DNA of 64,000 nt from Macrotrachela quadricornifera. Its lineage: Eukaryota > Rotifera > Eurotatoria > Philodinida > Philodinidae. The first letter of the stretch is position 1; each line of letters opens with the position of its first letter. The position numbers and the translations under genes were made by a program. Of the stretch, positions 24,521 to 36,771 are shown piece by piece. The stretch is from the NCBI GenBank assembly GCA_022393335.1, contig JAJEKB010020675.1, positions 653,918 through 717,917 of the forward strand, given 5' to 3'. Below the pieces are notes generated by a model that had not been told where the DNA came from, searched no databases, and saw only the letters and a program-made list of their open reading frames with translations.

Positions 24521-25026
24521 TTGAAAGGCGATTATAATGTATGAAATGCAAAAGTAAAAGAAATATTTTTCTAACCAAATGAAATAATTTTACGTATACA
24601 CATCTCCTTCGAATACCATCTGTAGAATCTCCATATGGTTTATAGCAAACTAAATTTTTTTTTTTAGTAATAACTCTTATGAAATATTTTTCTGTAGAAA
24701 AATAAAATAAAAGTTTTTCTTCTGTATAGAAATCAACAAACCATTTTCTCAAATGAGATATTTTAAATTAAAATTTACATCAAACAAATTAATCATGAGT
24801 AATATATAGATAATTGACTCGAATTTTATCTAACTGATAATAAAAATGTAAGATTAATTATGTTATTAAATAACATAGCAAAAAATTTGAAAATTTTAAA
24901 TATGATACTTCTTCAAGATTAGAAACAAATTTTAACAATTTTTCTCTTTGAAAATTTCGAGTAACATATAACAAGGTCAATGTCAATATGATGTAATTAA
25001 TTTATAATTGAACTAAAAAAAAATAT
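24521..25026. other. 5' flank of the three-module gene
   Basis: AT-rich spacer. The frame at 24510-24752 (-) overlaps the true start in another frame and is not supported. Confidence 0.3.
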
Positions 25027-25831
25027 TTAATATTTAGTAAATGATAAACCACATGTTGAACAAAATTTGGCCGTTTGATTTTGTTGTGATGTACCACATT
25101 GTGAACAAAATCTTGTCATAGATAAACTATTATATGGTGGTGGTGAAAAATCACGATTTTCATATGGCAAAACTGATGTTGATTGAGGTGCAATTTGATT
25201 GGATTGATATATTGATCTTCGATTTTCTGAAGTAATATTATTGCCAATGATAATCATTAACTAAAATAAAAATATATATAAAGTTTATTTTAAAAGTTTT
25301 TAATTCAAGAAGATTCCATCACAAAAGTCTTTTCAGTCGATAATTAGGTTATTGTTCAATACGTACACAATAATCAATTTTAGTTATTGAAGAACGTCCA
25401 TATCGAACCACATATTTCCATCCATGTAATGTCCAACTACAAGGTGTTGGAGATCTCATCCAATATTTCATTGATTCTTTAGTAACCGCTTCTTGCAATT
25501 GTATTGTAAGTCGTAATCGAGTATAATAACGTCCAATAAATAAACTCAATATGCCAAAAAAAACCATTCCTACTCCAACGAAAACCATTATAGGAAAACC
25601 ATACATATTAGGTTTTGGAAAGGCTATATTACCGAGAATTGCTAAAATTGTCCCACCAAAAATACATCCAAATAGAATAAGACGACCAATAATTTTAAAT
25701 CTTCTCGAAGAAATTATTTTATTAATATTATTCATTGATTCCTTAAATTCATCTTGTGTAATTATTCCATTTAAACTAGCTGGATAAGTTGAATCAAATT
25801 CTTTTTTCAAACATCCAGCTAAAATATTCAT
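25027..25831 (-). CDS. small membrane protein with Golgin-A7/ERF4-like start and C-terminal zinc ribbon
   Basis: Two exons, 25831-25367 and 25260-25027, are joined in phase 0 across a 106-nt intron (donor GTACGT, acceptor TTTTTATTTTAG), giving 232 residues. The N-terminus (YPASLNGIITQDEFKESM..IN) resembles the ERF4/Golgin-A7 motif of palmitoyltransferase cofactors (suggestive only). A hydrophobic hairpin follows (about 46-105, two TM helices). A linker rich in Pro, Ser and Gln leads to a C-terminal zinc ribbon, FCSQCG..., with two CxxC pairs (FCSQCG and FCSTCG). It could anchor at a Golgi or ER membrane and bind a partner through the zinc ribbon (inference). The two frames could instead be separate genes, but the in-frame splice favours one. 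Confidence 0.55.
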
Positions 25832-28800
25832 TGTTTATTATATAATTAGTAAAAAGAAAAGTATTGATTTACTCTTTATTGTAGTTGCATAAATCGTATT
25901 TTCTTGTGTCGGAACAAAAATCATTATTTTCCTAATAACTATATGATAAAAAAAAAGAAATAGTTCTTTTTATTTTTATTTTTAAACATTCAACAACATC
26001 ATAAAAATAAGTACTTTTAACGTCAACATCATAACGTATATTATAAATCATGGTTTTTCGAAAGCGAAAACCCAACATAATCAACATGCATTGATCAGAG
26101 ATCGCAAATTTTGAAATCGAACTAATTTTATTGAATTCGTTGTCAATAAAATATTGTAATTTAACATGCATCTTTTACTGATACATCATTGATTGTCTTT
26201 AGTAATATTTTATACCAATCTAAGAGAATCATTCGTAATTCAAGATTTAGATCCATTGTATTACACTTAAAACATTTGACTCCATCGTGACGATCAGCTC
26301 AATGCAGTGATGTTTAACAGAGATAGCCACCAAATAAGAGACAAAAATAGTTGATTTGGCAACTTAAATTTCTCTGTCCACTTTCATTTAATATATTTAT
26401 TGATTTTTATCCGCCACAGTATTTCAGGATGCGACAACTATCAGAGTCCCTTTTAAGCAGAGAAAAACGGATGTCCATTTATATCAAAATTTGCATATAG
26501 AATAAAAACAAAGCTTAAATTCAAAGAAGGGCTGTAAAAGGTATTGCATCGCGACTTACTTTTTCAAAAAAAAATGAAATATATAGAATGAACCTGGATA
26601 GAGGATTCCTGTTTAGACGACAATTATGAATAAAACTTGGAATTAGGAACACGATAATAGAATAGAAATGAAATTGAATAATCAATACAGATGTTAATGA
26701 TGACTTTAAATTAGAACAATTTTAAAATAAAAGAAACGTTGGTATTTGGGTGAAAGAAGGAAAGTTATACAATTATTTTTAAACTATGTACCTGCGAATA
26801 AACTTCAGTTTGCTGAAAACGTATAATATTGATCGCAGTAAAATTTAAACAAATGCTGCAAAAATTACCGAATCGATTTCAGTCTCAAGCTAGATCAAGA
26901 TGGGTAACAAATATATAGATTGATGCAAATTTCTCTTATTACGTTGTTCTTACAAATTTTTATTTTATTTGCATCTTTGTGACTATAACGATGAAAAAAG
27001 CTCAAATTCTAGTTTAGAGTAAGTTTATATGTTCCTTATATATTAGCGTCCTACACCAGATCTACTTTATGAATCTACATTCGACCCGAAAATTTTACTT
27101 GTTTGTCTATCCTAGATAATCTATTTTTTTTCGAATATGATGATTTGATAAAAATTAAAATTTTTGCTATGTTGTTGAATGAATATAGTTGTTATGACTT
27201 CAACTTATCAAACCATGTCAATATTGTTGCTCTTTTATAAGTTTTTAAAATATTGATCACTAATACACATTTCAGAAATGCTGCTATGAACATTGACTTC
27301 AACGTCGCTTTAATATAATAATGAAGCAATTGTGAATGTCAATCTTTTTCGAACAGGACTTATCCACCGCAAGAGACAAAATATCAATATTTATTTCATC
27401 ACTATTCCATCGAAAATTAGTATTTAACATGTCTAAAAATTCAGATATAAAAACTAAAATAGACTTCCATGGAGTTAGTCATATTGTAGATAAAATATAC
27501 CAATAGTTTCTTCACACATTGATTTTTAAATGAATTATGAAATACCATATAGAAAGCGATGAATTGTGTTAAAGAAGTGAACCTGATACTTTTTAAAACT
27601 CAATCTGCATTTGTGTGAGAGGAATACATATCCGACGAAAGAAAAAAAAACGGTTTGCTTTTTCGTAGTGTGAAGTCATGCTTTCAGAGTTTGAAAACGT
27701 ATTGAATTCTCTTCAAGAATCATCTCATGGTTTTGTCGCTTCGAAAAAAAATTTCTTTTGATTAAATTTACACTTTCCTACGTACAGAACAAGCAAAACT
27801 AACCGAGCAGAATATTAATAAAAAACAATTCTCCACAAAATGCATTGCGACAAACATTCTTCACATTTTACTTGCACAACGTCTTTTAACTAATAACAAT
27901 AACAAAAAACAGGTAATGATTAGAAAATATAGTAGCTTACCCATGTAAACATGAAACGCAATCAGAAAAAACGTTAGCCGCGTCTCAACACGTTTCTGGA
28001 AAATATTTAACGCGTTTAATTCTTGTGTATCGGATACAATTTTATTCAAAAATTATTTCTCTAGAATAGTTAACTACGTGATTGGAATCATTCATAAGCC
28101 TTTTAGCAAACTATACTAAATACTACTCTTTAGATAATATTAGTAACTTTTCATCATATAATTCTACTAAATAGATTTTATGAATAATTATTTATTCATT
28201 AACTTCTTCGATAAACTTATTTATCATGTGATCGATAAAATTAAAAAAATCAGAATATTACTTGCGTATAGTAGACAATAAAAAAGATATTATTTTATTA
28301 AAAAATAATAAAACTATTTATTAAAAAGATAAATGAAAAATCATGTTATGTGTTAAATATCTTAACTTCGAAAAAAGTATATCTTATCGAAATAAAGTAT
28401 TTAACCTATAAAATCTGCATTCAAATAGTGGTGTATATGAACGACTTCTGATCACTGGTTCATCTGTTCAAATCCGATCGTTATTGCTTAAGGTAAAATT
28501 GCATCTATTCGCCAGGATAGACTAAGTCAGTCGAAAAAATACTTTCATGGGTACTGCCACACATGAACTGAGATAGTACTATCTTGATTTATTTTTTTTT
28601 CGGTATCGATCTTTCTTATGAAATTCGAGTGTTATCTTAAAAAATCTGTCAAACTAGGGTTGGACCAGTTTTTAACTAACGAAAAAATGACATTGATTTT
28701 AAAATGATTAAACAGAAAATCACTAATTAACTAGTTAAAATGAATCCTTCCGTAGCGAGCTCGTTTTGTAAGGGTGAAGTTTTTAATATCCACTTGAGAA

Positions 28801-29360
28801 TGGTTTCTATTACAGTCTGAAAACGCTTACACGTCTAAATATAGAACTATTTTGGATGAGGATCTTGTTGAAATATTAATAACATTATCATAATTTTTGT
28901 TATTTGGTATTGTAACTGTTTTTTTTTCAGTAATCAGACACTCTAGACGGACTGAAGGTATTGATCAATCTTTGCACATTTTTACATATCGTAAAACGAG
29001 TTTTCGTTAGTTAACCTCTCAATTTTAAGAGAATTAAGTATTAGAAAATAAACTTAATAATAATATATAATATTAAATGACTCGTTAATTTCACTTAAGA
29101 CAAGGAGTTGTTGGATTTTTTCATATACAGACAATTTTTTTCTTTAAATGTGAAGTTTGATAGATAAAATCAAACAGAATATGTTCAATGAAAGTGAGAA
29201 AAATCACATGAGCCTATTGGACCTCATAGTATTATAAGTTTTGTCAACGAATGAAAAACAATCTGAATTAGACTCGTATCATTTGTTATTTCTCCTATTT
29301 TGTATATTATCTATTATGAATCAAATCTTACTGTTTTAGTTTAATAATCGTATATAAAAA
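25832..29360. other. 3.5-kb intergenic region, no gene seen
   Basis: The longest spacer in the window. Frames at 25932-26171 (-) and 27861-28049 (-) have no recognisable content. A tRNA B-box-like GTTCAAATCC occurs near 28468 but no cloverleaf can be folded around it. No inverted arms were noticed. Confidence 0.35.
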
Positions 29361-31845
29361 ATGAACTCTATAATTAATGAATCATGTTTACAAATTCAAA
29401 GTAAAGGTACAGAAATTACTAATGATGAATTGAAAACATTTTTCGATACGATTATGTCTGAAATAATCAAGAATAATTTAACCAATGATTTTGATTTACT
29501 TACAAATATTATCAAATCTCTCAGTGAAATTGAAGAAGATCTCGATTCGGATAGTTCTCTCCCAACTGATCATCCTTTTTTTTCTATGATACGCGAACGC
29601 ATCATCTTTCTGCTGAATCTTTGGCGAAATGACCAAACACTTCCAAATAATGCGCATAAATTTCTAACTGATGTTACATCATTTTTACCTATTATTGAAG
29701 AAGTTCTTCTTCAAAAAGAATTACTCGATGAACTTAATGCATGTATCGAAAAGATTATTACAAGTAATAAGCATCGGCAAGATAAGCTAATTCATACTAT
29801 TGGTAGAATACTCGGAAAATTTCAACAACTTATGCAAGGCGACATCGATATTCAAGAAAATATACTATTGGCACCATTGTTCAATGTTATTTTTACGTGT
29901 TTACGTACTCCCTTTTATGCTGAAATGGTTCAACATGTCGGTGAAGAACCAAAACTGAATAATACACAAACTTTTTTTTTGGTCGTATGTCCTCATTTTA
30001 TGAACATATACGAAGGATCTATTCATCAATCATTAGTAATACATCTTGCACAAGAATTTGTTAGTGTGTACACACCGTGGTTAGCTATATGGTTGAATAA
30101 ATTATCATCGATTAATGATCCAATTTTATTAGTTATCAATCGTCTCCGTCGATTGACAACAGCTCGTGCCAATTTAAGTTGGAAGGATGTGTTAGTTAGA
30201 AATGATATACTTCAGACCTATTTTCAATTGATCGATTATCATATACTATTACTCCAGCATTTGTCTACACTTAAAACGCATAATACTTTATCTTTGGGAT
30301 TAATAGCTGGTCTTCTTCAAACATTATTTACGTCAACAATGAAACCAGAACTATTTAGTTACATGGAAACTGAACGTTTAGTACCATTACTTTTTCAATG
30401 TGCAGATATTAATGATAATCTTATACAATTCAATGCTTATCGATTTCTAGCTAAAATCATTTCAGAAGATGATATAAAAGCTTTAGCAAATCCAGAAAGG
30501 ATTGCTATTGTATTTGTGAAATATATCGATAATGATATTGATAATCAAATACAACAGAAACGTCTTAATAATACACTTCTTTCTTTGCAAAGTGAATTTT
30601 TCTTTTTTTTTTTGCATACCTTCAATAGAATTATTTCTTTATTGAATAAATAGGTTTAGTTCAACATAATCAAATCAAAGACGAATTAGTCAAACAAAAC
30701 ATACTTCCATTACTTATTCGATGTGCAACAGAAGATAGTTTTCATCCAATTAGAGCTCGACAACGAGCTCTTGAACTCTTACTCTCATTTACATTCAATG
30801 ATGATGCTGCTCGTTTTCTAAAACAAAATATTACATTCGTTAATCATTTGCGAAGTCTTCAAAACTCACCAGAAGAAGCCGTAAAACGAGCAGCAGATGG
30901 TATTCTCTGGAAGCTCGAGAAAGAGCAAGAATCAATTGCAAAACCTGATATACCTACAAATGATAAATACAAGTATGATATCATGTTGAGTTATTCTCAT
31001 AGTGACAAGGAATTATGCTACCGAATTCATGATAATCTAGTTAAAGATCAGTTTCGGGTTTGGATCGATCGTGATCATATGCATGGAGGTACGATGATTG
31101 CAATGGCTGATGCAATTGAGAACTCAGAAATAGTACTTATCAGTATGTCGGACATGTACAAACAAAGTGTTTATTGTCAAGCTGAAGCTCATTATACGTT
31201 CGAAAAGCAACGACATTTAATACCTCTAATTATGGTATCTGGTTATAAACCAGATGGATGGTTAGGCATGATCGCTAGTGGAAAGGTTTATGTTGATTTT
31301 CCTAAACTCGGATTTGAGTTGGCCTATACTAAATTAAAGAATGAAATTAACCAACATAGAGCTTTCGCTAAAAAATTGCCTTCTAACAAGACCACGAAAA
31401 CATTTCAACATGACATACCAATTACAACAATTCCGGCATCTCCTCCTCTGAAAATCGACCAACAATCCACGGTCACGTAAGTCTTGTTGTAAATCAATTA
31501 GATAAATCTCTATTGTTTTTATATCGTTTATTTCTTTGTAGAGATTATCCACATTGTATCGATTTCTGAACAGAAGAACATGTTCGTTCATTTCTTATCG
31601 AAAAGAAGCTAACAAATTTGCTTCCAATGTTAACAGATATGAATGGAAGTGTTTTACATGAATATTATTCAATGTGTCGTGCCAATCGAGATTCAATGTT
31701 CGAGACTCTCAAAGCTGAAGCACCCAAAGATCAACCTCTATCACTCGGTACTTATCTACGTTTTCTCAATGAAATCAAAAAGTTTGTGCCGATTGATGCC
31801 AATGACAAATCACAACCCACTTCAGTAATTTGCAGTCTCATGTAA
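29361..31845 (+). CDS. ARM/HEAT-like - TIR - SAM protein; TGA interrupts the SAM boundary
   Basis: Exons are 29361-30591, 30654-31476 and 31542 onward. Introns are 62 nt (phase 1) and 65 nt (phase 2). Residues 1-510 are alpha-helical and repeat-like, as in armadillo/HEAT scaffolds. Residues about 516-650 are a TIR domain with YDIMLSYSH at the start, a C-x-x-E motif (YCQAE, Glu588) at the position of the catalytic glutamate of TIR NADases, and a WLG..I..GKVYVDF end. Exon 3 stays in frame for eight codons, then reads TGA (31567-31569). Without that stop it would continue in the same frame to TAA at 31843-31845 through a SAM-like domain (EEHV.SFL...L..LLP..TDMNG). Family SAM domains usually start with W followed by a short acidic stretch, and TGA lies where W is expected. 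The product is therefore a 693-residue ARM-TIR protein, or the gene is newly broken. The likely role is NAD-cleaving or adaptor signalling, by analogy to SARM1, which has the order ARM-SAM-SAM-TIR. Confidence 0.75.
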
Positions 31846-32778
31846 AAATAGATTTAAATAATTTTATGTGACATGAAACAATTCAGAATGCATTATTTCT
31901 ATTAATATACAGACAAAAAACACATGATAATCTCTCTTGATAATTGTACGTGCTTCAAGAAAAGTGTAGCTAGGCGAATGTGTGAATTGTAAATTACAAT
32001 CAAACTCTTAGGATAATTGTAGACTATGTGTGAAAATATAGCTGTCACAATTACGATTTCATCCTGACTAAAAGAAGATCCATCAAATAAATTAGAATAT
32101 CTGCATAAATGATTTAAAATTTTAAAATTCAAGTAATTTCGAAAAGAAAGTTTTCAATATAACAGAATACGATAATAGATTCACTTATGAGTACAGGTGT
32201 GAATTGTAAGTACATGAGCCTAGAATGTTTCGTAATCTTGAACTTCTATGTCATCTTTAAAGATCTATCATAGAGATGGGACGACTTTTTAACTACTAGT
32301 AGGAAATCATATATTATCAATAAAGTGAACTCATTTGTTAATCGATTATTTAGTTTTAAGTTTGAACATGACACCATATTAATAGAGAAACATTTTTGCA
32401 TGAATCGATTATGTTACTCATAATTAGAAAAGGTTATCACTTTTGCTAAAGAATTTTTTACTAGATAGAGGTTATTACATTTAATGATCTAATCATCACA
32501 GTAGTCAAATGCAGAAAATCTTTAGCTGACACATTTTTTAAAATCTGATTATACATCAGTGTTTGAGACAATTGAATATCTTTCTCTGACTATGACAGAA
32601 AGCAATTTTATATCTGAAAGAAGCTACTTAATATGACCTACATTTACATATCCATGAAAAAACACGCTGCGCAGTTTATATTCATTTTTTCCTCTAAACA
32701 TTTTATGACATTTTGATAAAAAGTCGGTCCGGTTTTTCTGATAGTCAATTTTCATTGTATGCAATAAGTTAATCAACA
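31846..32778. other. intergenic, no gene seen
   Basis: AT-rich spacer between two plus-strand genes; no promoter motif was recognised. Confidence 0.35.
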
Positions 32779-33843
32779 ATGGATCTCTCAGTCTTGATAC
32801 AAATCAGTCAAGTTCAAACCACAATTATTAAATATGAAGAACCATTTATTCTTGTTTTTGGTAATTTGGGTAATTTGATCAATATTTTGACATTTGGACG
32901 ACATGAACTACGAAAAAATGTTTGTTCCTGGTATTTTATTTGCTTATCTCTCTCACATATTGTGTTGCTCGATACAATGTGTCTCTCTCGTATTATTATT
33001 ACTACAACTGGCGATAATGCTCTTCGGTACATTTCCAGTTTGTGTAAATCGCGGGCATATTTTTATGAATTGAGCCTTATTCTTTCACGATATTTTCTTT
33101 GTTTAATTTCAATTGATCGATATCTGGTTACTTCATCTAATACACGGATTCGTGAACAGAGCTCTTCTCGTAGAGCTCGATGGTTGATTATTATTGGTGT
33201 GATCTTTTGGAGCATATTCAGTATACATGCACCTATTGGAATTCAATCCAGTCAAATTGATTGTTCAGTACCATTTGGTTCTACTTATGCATTTTTTAGC
33301 TCTATTGAAAATATTGTTGCATCGATGCTACCGATGCTTTTAATGAGTGTATTTAGTATTTTGACTGTATACAATGTACGATCGCGTCTGATTCATCAGA
33401 TTCATCCAACAGCAACAAATCTATCTAAACAAACTGAAACACAGCAAACAACTGTAGCATTTGCACAATCATCACGACAAAGAATCAAACGAAATATTCA
33501 ACTTATTCGATTATCTCTTCTTCAAGTCATCCTATATTTGCTTCTCAATACTGTTTGGTCAATTGCTCCTCTTTACATATTTTTGGCAGGTACTCGTCCT
33601 TTGACAGATATCAAGGAACAATTGACGATTTTGTTTATTGGAAGACTTGGTCTTAATCTTGTTTTTACATATACAGCGGTACTTTTTTTTAATTTTTTTC
33701 TTTTTAAGAAATTAATTTGAAATTTTGTTATTTTTTATTCAAAGGTTACATTCATCTTGTATACAGTAGCATCGAAAGCATTTCGTCACGAGTGTGTTAT
33801 GACCTTCAAGCAATGTTTAATTAGGATTCAGCAACGCTTTTAA
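32779..33843 (+). CDS. rhodopsin-family GPCR
   Basis: Two exons, 32779-33678 and 33745-33843, phase 0, with a 66-nt intron (GTACTT...TTCAAAG); 332 residues. Seven hydrophobic segments are present. TM1 contains the expected GNLGN motif. TM3 is followed by an intact DRY (IDRYLVTS). The third intracellular loop is Gln/Thr-rich (about 215-235). TM7 is completed only by the second exon, which also supplies a basic cytoplasmic tail. It resembles the broad peptide-receptor-like orphan GPCRs expanded in bdelloids; the ligand cannot be named from sequence. Confidence 0.8.
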
Positions 33844-34301
33844 ATATACAATGATCAAATGTCTAATTAAAACTATTGACAATATTGTTAAAACGCGTAT
33901 TTTCTGCAAAAATGACTACATGTTCTGAAATATTTTCATGGTGTATTGTAATTAGACTGACAAGAAAACGGCTAATTGAACTGACACTGAAGAAAAAAAA
34001 ATTATCGAACATTTCAACAAGATATTCTTTGATTTTGACATAATAATAATAATATTGTAACATGCAGCATGCGCAAGATAGAAATAACTTAAGCAGAAAA
34101 GAAAATGTAAAAAGAAACATATTTAAAAGTAATAAAAATTTTCATCGTTTTGGAACACTACTCATAATGCTCCAGTATCATCTAAAAATAAAAAAAAACA
34201 AAAACGAAAACTATTTTACAGCATATAATATTTTATACATAATTATGAATCTAATTGTACTAATCAGGGATGCATACAAAAATTGTTACTATATCATTTA
34301 C
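33844..34301. other. intergenic, no gene seen
   Basis: AT-rich spacer downstream of the GPCR; small frames on both strands are unconvincing. Confidence 0.3.
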
Positions 34302-35461
34302 TTAACCCTTTCACGGCGATGTGGCCCACCGGTGGGTCACGCTATATTTTAAGAAGAAACTGTATAGAAAAGCAATTACTTTTTCTTTTTTTCTTGCGCA
34401 GAAAGTTAACCATGATGTGTCATTTGCTCTGCTTTCGGTATTTTTTTGATACTTTTATCCCATAACAGGATGTTCTTGTTAAAACATTATAAAGAAAAAG
34501 CTTTGTATGGGCAGAACAGAAGATTTTTATTTTGTTTTGCTGAGGCATAGTTCACTTCCCTTGATTGTTGTTCCATGATTTTTCACAGCAATCAGTGCAG
34601 AGCCGTGAACATTGTGCGCAGATTCGTTCATTTCTTCAAGCTTCTGATCAGAGAATTTGTGCGTCGTTTGGCTTGTTGACTGTTGTCTCTCGCTAGATTT
34701 TAGATTTTTCAATGGCCCACCAAACTGTAGCATGATCATACATCTTGTGTTATAATTTTCTTTGTAAATGCATTAGACATTTACTTTTGCCATCCGAAAT
34801 ATAAATTCAAATACCACTTTTTCATATCATTTTTATAGTTCGTCTGAGGCATCTGTAGTGTATTGACAATTGATCAGATAAACCTATATCTTGTTTTCCT
34901 TCATTATAATTGAGGGCAACTGTACTTTTATGGCTTTTTATTTACTCTTCCTCAGAGTTTGAAGATTCAAATTACACTTTAGCAAAATCATTATCCAAAT
35001 TACTCATATCACTTCGCAAGTTACTATCCTTTTCCGTGTCAGTTACTCCAAACAACATTAAAGTCATCGCAAAGTTTCGGTCTTTTTCATATAAATGCAG
35101 AGCAAGAGGAAAAAATAATGCTGTGGAAAAAAAAACAGAAACTAGATTGGAACTTTGCTGCTTTATCTCCTTTTCACTACGTCAAACATATACGAAAAAG
35201 GGAGAAACAAACTTCAGTAACTATTAAAATCGACGTAAAAATAGAATCTTCTATGTTATGATGCAAAAAAAAACAAAAATAAATCGAGAGCCCTTCCGAA
35301 TGTTACAAGAAAGATGAGCATAAATCAAAAGTAAAAAGAATAAGGAATGATTGCACATAATGCAAAGAGTAAAGAATGCATTTGTCAAGAGTTAATACAC
35401 GTAAAAAATAAAGATTTCACAACTATTTTTTATGAAAACTGAATCGCGATGAAAGGGTTAA
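34302..35461. mobile_element. piggyBac-like non-autonomous element with TTAA duplications
   Basis: TTAA at 34302-34305 and TTAA at 35458-35461 flank a 1152-bp element (34306-35457). Its ends are CCCTTTCACGGCGATGT on the left and, on the reverse strand of the right end, CCCTTTCATCGCGATTCA. TTAA target duplication and CCCTTT...GCGAT termini are diagnostic of the piggyBac superfamily. No intact transposase is present. On the minus strand, 35040-34940 encodes an acidic Ser/Asp/Asn-rich stretch interrupted by a stop, which could be the remains of the acidic transposase N-terminus (weak). It was probably mobilised in trans. Confidence 0.75.
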
Positions 35462-36771
35462 CAAACAATTTCATAATCAAGACATAAGATCTACGCTGAT
35501 ATAAAAAATTTTCGTTATCAGTAAATATTGTTTAAACTTTTTAAATTTGACGTCTATTTGAGTAGCACTTTGAGATCATCAAATACCTTCACTCAAGGAC
35601 ATAAAAATTAATTGTTTAAGATGAATTAGAAGTTCAGTAAAATAAGAGTTATAATTCTTTGTCATGTCATAATTACCATTGATAAACTTCTTGTACATTA
35701 AAATATTTCAATACAGATAAGTCTTTTACTATTTGAAATAGTCGTACTATATCATCTGTTTTGCCTCCATGATCCGTCAAACGAAAACAGGATAGTTGAG
35801 ATAATGATGGTAACATTGACTTCAATTTTTTTATATTTAAAGTTGAACAAATTCATCAGATGAAAAATACAATAGTAAAGGCAACATTTTATAACATATA
35901 CCATTAGTAGATAAATGTAATAGATAGATTTGTTTTCTCATTTTAAATAATGTTTGTTTGTTGAATGTTTTCAAAATTCAGATATAATGAATTATTTCGA
36001 ATAAGTTTATTAAACGCTGATTTAATTGATCGACATCATTGTTTACATTTCACTCATGCTGCAGTCAGATAAAGAAAACGTATAAGTATTTGTTGTGAGA
36101 TTTCTTATAAAGCGTAAAATAATTACACAACGACAAGAGACTTTGTATTCCTTGTGTCATTAAAATGGTTCATGTTTTTTTTTATCAATTCTGTTTCAGT
36201 CGTTAAGAGTCGACTAAACTTCGATTCAGAAATCACATTTTACCTAAATTGTATGTAACTTTTACAAAATTCGTGATAGATATCCTTTTGCATTGCATCA
36301 GTTTTTCGTTAAATTCTATCATTATTTTCTCTTTTTATCTTGATTAGATGGATGCTAAAGAGTCGAGAATGCGAGAGATACACACGTCCACACTAGGCGA
36401 GCATGAAAGTGAAAGACACACACAGACGGTGGCACTATTTGACCTCACACATATATACTTTTTCTCTCTAGAGTGATTTTCTCTTTGTCATGAAATGGGA
36501 CACATCTTTTTGTAGATGAACGCTTTCATTGTATAGTCACTGCATACGAAATAAGAATGTTGAACAGTACGCAGAAATATGATAAGACAATGATCAATCC
36601 ATAACAAATAGTAGATATTATATTCTTTTGTGAGATTATTAGTTCCTTAAATATTTAATTTGTTGATGTATATTTTTTTATAATCTTTAGATTGTCGTTA
36701 TTATTTATTTTATTTGAAATGTATTTTTACTTTTTATATTATCTCTAAAATCTGTTAAAGAAATACTTCTA
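35462..36771. other. intergenic, no gene seen
   Basis: AT-rich spacer. A more GC-rich patch around 36360-36480 is not explained by any frame. Confidence 0.35.

Noticed and set aside
25551..25787. Plus-strand frame opposite the membrane/zinc-ribbon gene
   Set aside because: It is antisense to a better-supported coding exon and has no domain.
28440..28500. tRNA-like B box GTTCAAATCC
   Set aside because: No A box at the right spacing and no acceptor or anticodon stem could be paired, so it is not called as a tRNA or SINE.
31560..31590. Alternative acceptor CTGAACAG that would skip the TGA
   Set aside because: Splicing there from the donor at 31477 puts the SAM-like text out of frame, so it does not rescue the domain.
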